A DNA stretch of 64,000 nucleotides from Nomascus leucogenys. Its lineage: Eukaryota > Chordata > Mammalia > Primates > Hylobatidae. Of the stretch, positions 57,646 to 64,000 are shown piece by piece (the first letter of the stretch is position 1; every line of letters starts with the position of its first letter). The notes beneath the pieces were generated by a model. The model was not told the origin of the DNA. It worked only from the letters and a program-made list of their open reading frames with translations, and searched no databases. The stretch spans positions 100,589,185-100,653,184 of the forward strand of contig NC_044402.1 in the NCBI RefSeq assembly GCF_006542625.1, read 5' to 3'. The translations under genes were made by a program, and so were the position numbers.

Positions 57646-57948
57646 GGCCTGGATTTGGTAGCTCATGCCTGTAATACCAGCCCTTTGGGAGGCCAAGGCT
57701 GGGGGGTTGTTTGAGCCTAGGAGTTCAAGACCAGCCTGGGCAACATGGTGAATCTCTTTTCTACAAATACAAAAAAAAAAACCTTAGCTAGGTGTGGTGG
57801 TGTGTGCCTGCAGTCCCAGCTATTCGGGAGGCTGAGGTGGGAGGATCAATTGAGCCCAGGAAGGAAAGACTGCAGTGAGCCGAGATCATACTACTGCACT
57901 CCAGCCTGGGTGACAGGGCAAGACCCTGTCTCAAAAAAAAAAAAAAAA
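57646..57948 (+). mobile_element. AluJ
   Basis: 'ggcctggatttggtagctca' start, J-type right arm 'gggaggatcaattgagccca', A16 tail passing into a GA-rich stretch. Confidence 0.9.
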
Positions 57949-57996
57949 GAAAAGAGAGGGAGAGAAGGAAAAGACACAAGATTACATAGCAGTCTT

Positions 57997-59801
57997 TTTT
58001 TTTTAGGTTTTTGTTATTGTTTTTATTTTATTGAGACATGATATTTTACATATTTATGGGTTACATATGAGTGTTTGTTACATGTGTAGAATATGTAATG
58101 ATCAAGTTGGGAGTTTGGGGTACAAGTGTTTTTTTTTTAATTTTTAAAAAATTTTTTAATTTTTATTTTATTTTATTTTTATTATACTTTAAGTTTTAGG
58201 GTACATGTGCACAACATGCAGGTTTGTTATATATGTATACTTGTGCCATGTTGGTGTGCTGCACCCATTAACTCATCATTTAACATTAGGTATATCTCCT
58301 AATGCTATCCCTCCCCGCTCTCCCAACCCCATGACAGGCCCCGGTGTATGATGTTCCCCTTCCTGTGTCGAAGTGTTCTCATTGTTCAATTCCCACCTAT
58401 GAGTGAGAACATGTGGTGCTTGGTTTTGGTCCTTGTGATAGTTTGCTGAGAATGATGGATTCCAGCTTCATCCATGTCCCTACAAAGGACATGAACTCAT
58501 CATTTTTTATGGCTGCATAGTATTCCATGGTGTATATGTGCCACATTTTCTTAATCCAGTCTATCATTGTTGGACATTTGGGTTGGTTCCAAGTCTTTGC
58601 TATTGTGAATAGTGCTGCAATAAACATACGTGTGCATGTGTCTTTATAGCAGCATGTTTTATAATCCTTTGGGTATATACCCAGTAATGGTATGGCTGGG
58701 TCAAATGGTATTTCTAGTTCTAGATCCCTGAGGAATCACCACACTGACTTCCACAATGGTTGAACTAGTATACAGTCCCACCAACAGTGTAAAAGTGTTC
58801 CTGTTTCTCCACATCCTCTCCAGCACCTGTTGTTTCCTGACTTTTTAATGATGGCCATTCTAACTGGTGTGAGATGGTATCTCATTGTGGTTTTGATTTG
58901 CATTTCTCTGATGGCCAGTGATGATGAGCATTTTTTCACGTGTCTGTTGGCTGCATAAATGTCTTCTTTTGAGAAGTGTCTGTTCATATCCTTCGCCCAC
59001 TTGTTGATGGGGTTGTTTGTTTTTTTCTTGTAAATTTGTTTGAGTTCTTTGTAGATTCTGGATATTAGCCCTTTGTCAGATGAGTAGATTGAAAAAATTT
59101 TCTCCCATTCTATAGGTTGCCTGTTCACTCTGATGGCAGTTTCTTTTGCTGTGCAGAAGCTCTTTAGTTTAATTAGATCCCATTTGTCAATTTTGGCTTT
59201 TGTTGCCATTGCTTTTGGTGTTTTAGTCATGAAGTCCTTACCCATGCCTATGTCCTGAATGGTATTGCCTAGGTTTTCTTCTAGGGTTTTTATGGTTTTA
59301 GGTCTAACATTTAAGTCTTTAATCCATCTTGAATTAATTTTTGTATAAGGTATAAGGAAGGCATCCAGTTTCAGCTTTCTACATATGGCTAGCCAGTTTT
59401 CCCAGCACCATTTATTAAATAGGGAATCCTTTCCCCATTTCTTGTTTTTGTCAGGTTTGTCAAAGATCAGATAGTTGTAGATAAGTGGCATTATTTCTGA
59501 GGGCTCTGTTCTGTTCCATTGGTCTATATCTCTGTTTTGTTACCAGTACCATGCTGTTTTGGTTACTGTAGCCTTGTAGTATAATTTGAAGTCAGGTAGC
59601 ATGATGCCTCCAGCTTTGTTCTTTTGGCTTAGGATTGACTTGGCAATGGCGGCTCTTTTTTGGTTCCATATGAACTTTAAAATAGTTTTTTCCAATTCTG
59701 TGAAGAAAGTCATTGGTAGCTTGATGGGGATGGCATTGAATCTATAAATTACCTTGGGCAGTATGGCCATTTTCACAATATTGATTCTTCCTACCCATGA
59801 G
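57997..59801 (-). mobile_element. Young 5'-truncated L1 (L1PA-like) with apparent 3' transduction
   Basis: Read on minus: part of ORF2 from about 59804, the L1 3'UTR, a first A-tail (about 58130-58180), then 120 bases of other sequence, AATAAA at 58027-58032, and a second A-tail at 57997-58004. The 12-base duplication CATAGCAGTCTT at 57985-57996 and 59802-59813 brackets the whole unit, so both tails arrived in one insertion. The extra piece resembles the 3' end of another L1. Frames are broken, so it is inactive. Confidence 0.8.
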
Positions 59802-59804
59802 CAT
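58397..59804 (-). pseudogene. L1 ORF2 C-terminal half, broken
   Basis: Three open stretches on minus form the C-terminal part of L1 ORF2p: about 59540-59805 ('GRINIVKMAILPKVIYRF', 'LKFIWNQKRAAIAKSIL'), 58736-59491 ('CRKLKLDAFLIPYTKINSRW', 'WKSVW' at its end) and 58397-58627 ('YTMEYYAAIKNDEFMSFVGT'). They include the region after the reverse transcriptase and the C-terminal cysteine-containing segment ('CWRGCGETGTLLHCWWDC'). The breaks and the missing endonuclease and reverse transcriptase make it a dead copy. Confidence 0.9.
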
Positions 59805-59934
59805 AGCAGTCTTATTAAAAAACAGACAAAACTAAACTCTGTTGCTAAGGTGTGTATATTCAAGTGGCTGAAACAATAAAGAAAAGCAAGGAACTTATTA
59901 CTGAAAGAATCAGATACCAAGATAGTGCTTACCT

Positions 59935-60059
59935 GAAGCGGGAGAATGGTGTGAACCCAGGAGGCAGAGCTTGCAGTGAGCCAAGATTGCGCCACTACAC
60001 TCCAGCCTGGGCGACAGAGCAAGGCGCTGTCTCAAAAAAAAAAAAAAAAAAAAAAAAAA
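59935..60059 (+). mobile_element. 5'-truncated Alu, right-arm part
   Basis: Begins at 'gaagcgggagaatggtgtga' and has an A-tail of about 28. Perfect 16-base target duplication AAGATAGTGCTTACCT at 59919-59934 and 60060-60075. About 120 bases from the L1 insertion on its left. Confidence 0.95.
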
Positions 60060-60075
60060 AAGATAGTGCTTACCT

Positions 60076-62504
60076 CTAAGACAGGAAAGAGAAGGGACCT
60101 GGAGGGCTTCCAAGGGCACTGGCAATATTGTGTGCTTTGATGGGGCTGGTAGTGATGTGGGCAAAATAAATGAATTTTTAAATCTACTTTCCTGTTAATG
60201 AGTTATAGTAATAATTTAAAAAGTTAAAAAGATAAACAAAGTAACTATCTCTTTGGTCTGGCTTAGTTCACACCTTGTGTTCACACCTGGTTTTAGATCT
60301 AGAGATTTCTGTGATTATAACTGGCTTTTAGAAGTAAATGACTGTGTCACTGCATGGCAAAGTGGTCTCCAAAGTGGGATATGCACCCCAGGGAGCACTT
60401 GAGAAGACTCATTTGGGTAGGAAAAGAAATTGATTGGGGCTTGCATTTACATTCATTTTGTTATCATGAAACATTATGGTAACTGATGGCAACTGTATTG
60501 ACATTGGCACCATCCGTGAGTCCACATATCTGGGTGGTTAAGTATTGCCTGGGGCATAGGTGAGGTCTCCTGAGCAAAGAATGGGAGTGCCCAGCTCAGG
60601 GGCTTCCCAGTGGCTTCCCCACTGTTCCATCTGTCTTGGTTATATTGTGAAATATATTGTGCCTAGTTAACTGGATTTACGAGTTCTATATTTTAGTTTT
60701 AACAAAACCTCACAAACTAGCAGAATTTTTAAAAGATTCTGGAAAGAATTCTCATAAGTTGAAGACAATTTTAATATTGCAAGCAAAAAAAGAATGGCAA
60801 AGCTTTGCATGAACTTTTTGTCAGCCACATTATGAGTTAATGACAGGGACCACTGAATCAAATCTGGCAAGAAACTGGCCACCAAAATTTTATATCTGGA
60901 AAACTAAGGGATTTATATTCACCTCATTTAATCATGAACTTCATCCTGTACGTATTGCCTTGAGATATTATGATTAGCAAACATTGTACCCATTCTGTCA
61001 TCATTTTTCCATGTTTTATAAGGTATATAACATATTAATACAATAATACATGTATATGAATTATAAAAAAAGACACATACAAAACATGTGAGTAGAAAAT
61101 AACTTGGATACTACTGTCATGTAGTTCAAAGGCTACTTACCGCTCATAGTTAAAATGTGTGGAAAAGTCTGCATATCACAGGCAGGTTCATCATACCATT
61201 AAAAGATCTTAATTTTTTTTTCTCTTGTGAACCTATTAAAGTGTATTCGATTGTATCACAGCCATTTCTAAAACAGATGTGTACTGCTGTTCCTCACACC
61301 AAATGTGTATCCAATACATAACATTGGTTCTACCAGAACTTAAGTAATTACTAATAATATTTCAAGGATGGAAATGATTTAAATGTTCATATGTATGAAA
61401 AATTGATGAATAACTCCCAAAACAAGTTAAATGATTCTTTCAGTATTGCCCCTGACAAGTTCTAAATGTTAGTGTATTGTCCCCTTTGGATCATTCATTT
61501 TAAAGCTGTGAAGAGTGTTGATTCCTTGTTTTTCGAGCACATGTACATATGAAACAACCAAATTTCATATTGTTCATACTTAGTGAAATTTTTTTTCTAT
61601 TAAAAGAAAATGTCTTTCTTAGAGAAAGCAGATCGCTGAAGAGACAGATATGGTAATAACGATCATTAGTTTACTTAGCCTTGGTTTTCCACAGTGTTGA
61701 GTTATAATGTAATCTATAGTTCATCTTTTTAACCAACTCTCAATACGTTATCAACCCAGTGCCTCACAATGTTTACAAGGATGATTTATTATTCGTCAGA
61801 TTTTAAGTGCTAACCTATGAAATGTTAAACTTCTATTGGCAGCCACTGCAGGAAGGTTTGTAGGTGTCCTGACTAATATTTTGAAAGACCAGCATTAGCA
61901 GTAAATCACAGCATACAAAATTTTTTAATAAAGTAATAGAAAGGATTTTGCATTCTGGGTCCTCTAAGCCTTGGTATTTGGAAGTTAGTTATGTGGGAAA
62001 TTAAAGGGGTAAAACATTCTCAGGCTTTAACCCTTGAACTCTGGGCCAGCCGTAGTCAGTAGCAAAAGCATCTTGGTAGCTTTGTTCTCCTAACCCAGAG
62101 ATTTCTTGGCTATGGGAACTGACAGAGTGCCAAGTATAGGCCTAATTGCATTCCTTGTTACTGAGAAAAAAATCTCAACGGAATTTTCCTTTTCTTTCAA
62201 AGGGGTACCTGGGCATTTTCTGGGATAGCAAAATTGTTTATAAGATGTTTGCAAAATGTTCTGAAAAGAGAACTTGAAGAGGGCTCTGACAGCTAGTTGA
62301 AAGGCATGTGTGGCCTACCTAGAGCAGCGGAGAGAGTTAGGGAGATGCAATTTAAAACGTGAGAGAGATGTGGCTTTGTCCTCTAAAAGCTTGCTTGCTC
62401 CTTGATGCACAAGCTGATGGCCTCTCTTCTTTTTCTTTCTCTATGTTCTGTTCAAAGATTTAGCAAGATATTACATAAGATATTCAGCTAGCCCCATAAT
62501 AGAC
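60076..62504. other. Mostly unassigned AT-rich DNA
   Basis: 60350-60450 ('gcaaagtggtctccaaagtg') may be a DNA-transposon scrap. No gene recognised. Confidence 0.4.
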
Positions 62505-62610
62505 TGCCAGCTGTCTAGGTTCTGCTTTGTTCACCAGTATTTCCTGTGCTGTGTCCACTGCCTAATACATAAGACATACTCAATTAGTATTTGTTGAATG
62601 AACATATATA
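62505..62610 (+). mobile_element. L2 3' end
   Basis: 'gactgccagctgtctaggtt', 'gtccactgcctaatacataa' and 'ctcaattagtatttgttgaa' follow the L2 3' consensus. Confidence 0.7.
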
Positions 62611-62686
62611 TTCAGGTATTTTCTTCTGTTATCTATATATTGGTGATTAATATATTGAACCAGATATACTCTGAAACAAATTAACT

Positions 62687-62983
62687 TTTTTGTTGTTTTT
62701 TGAGACAGGGTCTCACTCTGTTGCTCAGGCTGGAGTGCAGTGGTCCAATCATGGCTTACTGCAGCCTCAGCCTCCTGGGCTCAGGTGATCCTCCCACCTC
62801 AGCCTCCAGAGTAGCTGGGAATACAGATGTGTGCCACCACTCCTGGCTAATTTTTGTATTTTTTATAGAAACGGGGTTTCACTATGTTGCCCAGGCTGGT
62901 ATTGAACTCCTGGGCTCAAGCAATCCACCCACCTCAGCCTCCCAAAGCATTAGGATTACAGGTGTGAGCCACCGTGCCCAGCC
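62687..62983 (-). mobile_element. AluJ, antisense
   Basis: 'tgagacagggtctcactctg' to 'gagccaccgtgcccagcc'. ATTAACTTTT on the left and ATTAACTCT on the right form a partial target duplication. Confidence 0.92.
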
Positions 62984-64000
62984 CCAGATTAACTCTAATC
63001 AAGGAATCAGTAGCTAATTTTAGTAGATTGAGATCTTCTAATATATGGAGTTTATATTGTAGTGGGAGGGCCAGACAATGAAGAAACATGTAATGAAATG
63101 AATAAACCCAATAGTTACAGCGAGTGATGAGAGCTGCAAAAAACCTGAACAAGGCAAGTGCTGTGATGTAGACCAAGGGCTTGGAGAAACCAAAGCCTGG
63201 AACAACCTGAAAGCCTAGTGGTATAGAAGGAATTGATACAACCTTCCCAAAGGCTTAATTTACTCCAGTAGTTAGCATGTACAATGAAAAGATTCATCTT
63301 ATCACAGCTTTTCTAAATGAAAATAGTTTTGCTGAGTTCTTACCATACTAAGAAAGTCAGTTTCTACTTTATAGAATTTTGTTTTTAACACATCAGTTGG
63401 TTAGCACCAGTGCCAAGGCCAAGGGGTTACCTCTCCACTTCACTTCCCTTCTTCTCCAATTTGCACTTCTCTCTCAAAGCCAGACAGCTGTCTCCCAAAT
63501 GTGCACTGTCAGTCACATAGGAAACCAGATGACCAAAAGAGGGTAGATCAGCACAAATTTCTCGTCAAAGCTGAAAGAAAGAGAGAAAGAACCTCAACGC
63601 CAATGCTCTGCTGACTGTGGGTCAGAAGTGTTATCTTTGTATCTCAAGGACAGAAGACTTAATAAAGATTTGGGTACAAAGTACACATCATCCTCCAGGC
63701 GTGCCAAACGATGTCAGTCAGAAAGCTGTTCCTTAGGGCTTACAATTTCCCCTTTTTTCTAAATTAAAAAATGCTAATGTGAACTGTTGACTCGCAACAA
63801 CACATGTTATTATTGTATATAGGGCAAAGAGTAAATAAGACACTTGCCTCATGAAATAACAGTTCATTTTAACTCAGCAAGCTGGAAGTAATTTTAGCTT
63901 TTTTTTCTTTTTTTTATGCTTCTTTATGGAAGTAGGCCACAATCATTTTTATTCCACAATTCTTTATAACCCTATAACATGCTTCCTGTTTATGCTTTTA
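62984..64000. other. Mostly unassigned
   Basis: 63040-63180 ('gggccagacaatgaagaaac') looks like an L2 fragment. No gene recognised to the window end. Confidence 0.4.

Noticed and set aside
58397..59805. L1 ORF2 pieces as an active enzyme gene
   Set aside because: The endonuclease and reverse transcriptase parts are missing through 5' truncation and the remaining frame is broken in several places.
1..64000. tRNA, snRNA, 7SK, Y RNA or 5S genes
   Set aside because: I looked for their characteristic internal promoter boxes and ends and found only Alu and MIR, which carry related but degenerate boxes.

Overview
This is non-coding DNA from a catarrhine primate, almost certainly human. AluY, AluS and AluJ copies, a young L1 (L1PA-like) insertion, older L1M, L2, MIR and CR1/L3 remnants, DNA transposon fossils and (CA)n microsatellites together give that signature. 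I see no bacterial, phage or CRISPR feature, and no protein-coding exon I can support. All family names come from recognition by eye, without a library search, so subfamily calls are approximate.

The one gene-like landmark is a CpG island at about 30.8-32.2 kb with a weaker shoulder from 30.48 kb. It has GC boxes, a G-quadruplex motif and two good plus-strand splice donors (GT at 31018 and 31339). No ATG lies between about 30.9 kb and 31338, so the simplest reading is a TATA-less promoter with a non-coding first exon, transcribed rightwards, whose first intron fills the remaining 32 kb. I could not identify the gene. A 26-base poly(C) run sits at the island's right edge.

Layout. 0-9 kb: unassigned DNA, an L1M fragment split by an LTR, an AluY, an AluJ, a MER5A-like element and MIRs. 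9-14 kb: a degraded plus-strand L1M broken up by Alus and by a younger minus-strand L1. 14-20 kb: Alus, another L1M and a pyrimidine tract. 20-30 kb: MIR pair, MaLR-type LTR, MER2/Tigger element, minus-strand L1M, a hAT fossil and an Alu nested in a MIR. 30-32.3 kb: promoter. 32-49 kb: repeat-poor intron-like DNA with L2 (34.7-35.6 and 37.9-39.1 kb), a truncated AluY, a CR1/L3 fossil split by an AluS, and MIRs. 49-64 kb: Alus (including a close inverted pair), many MIRs, and a 1.8-kb 5'-truncated L1 that appears to carry a 3' transduction.

No novel system is evident. The observations most worth checking are the L1 3' transduction, two short local duplications of apparently unique sequence that landed inside L1M remnants (15.90 to 17.10 kb and 28.91 to 26.40 kb), the poly(C) run at the promoter edge, and a few repeat-free blocks that could be conserved regulatory elements.
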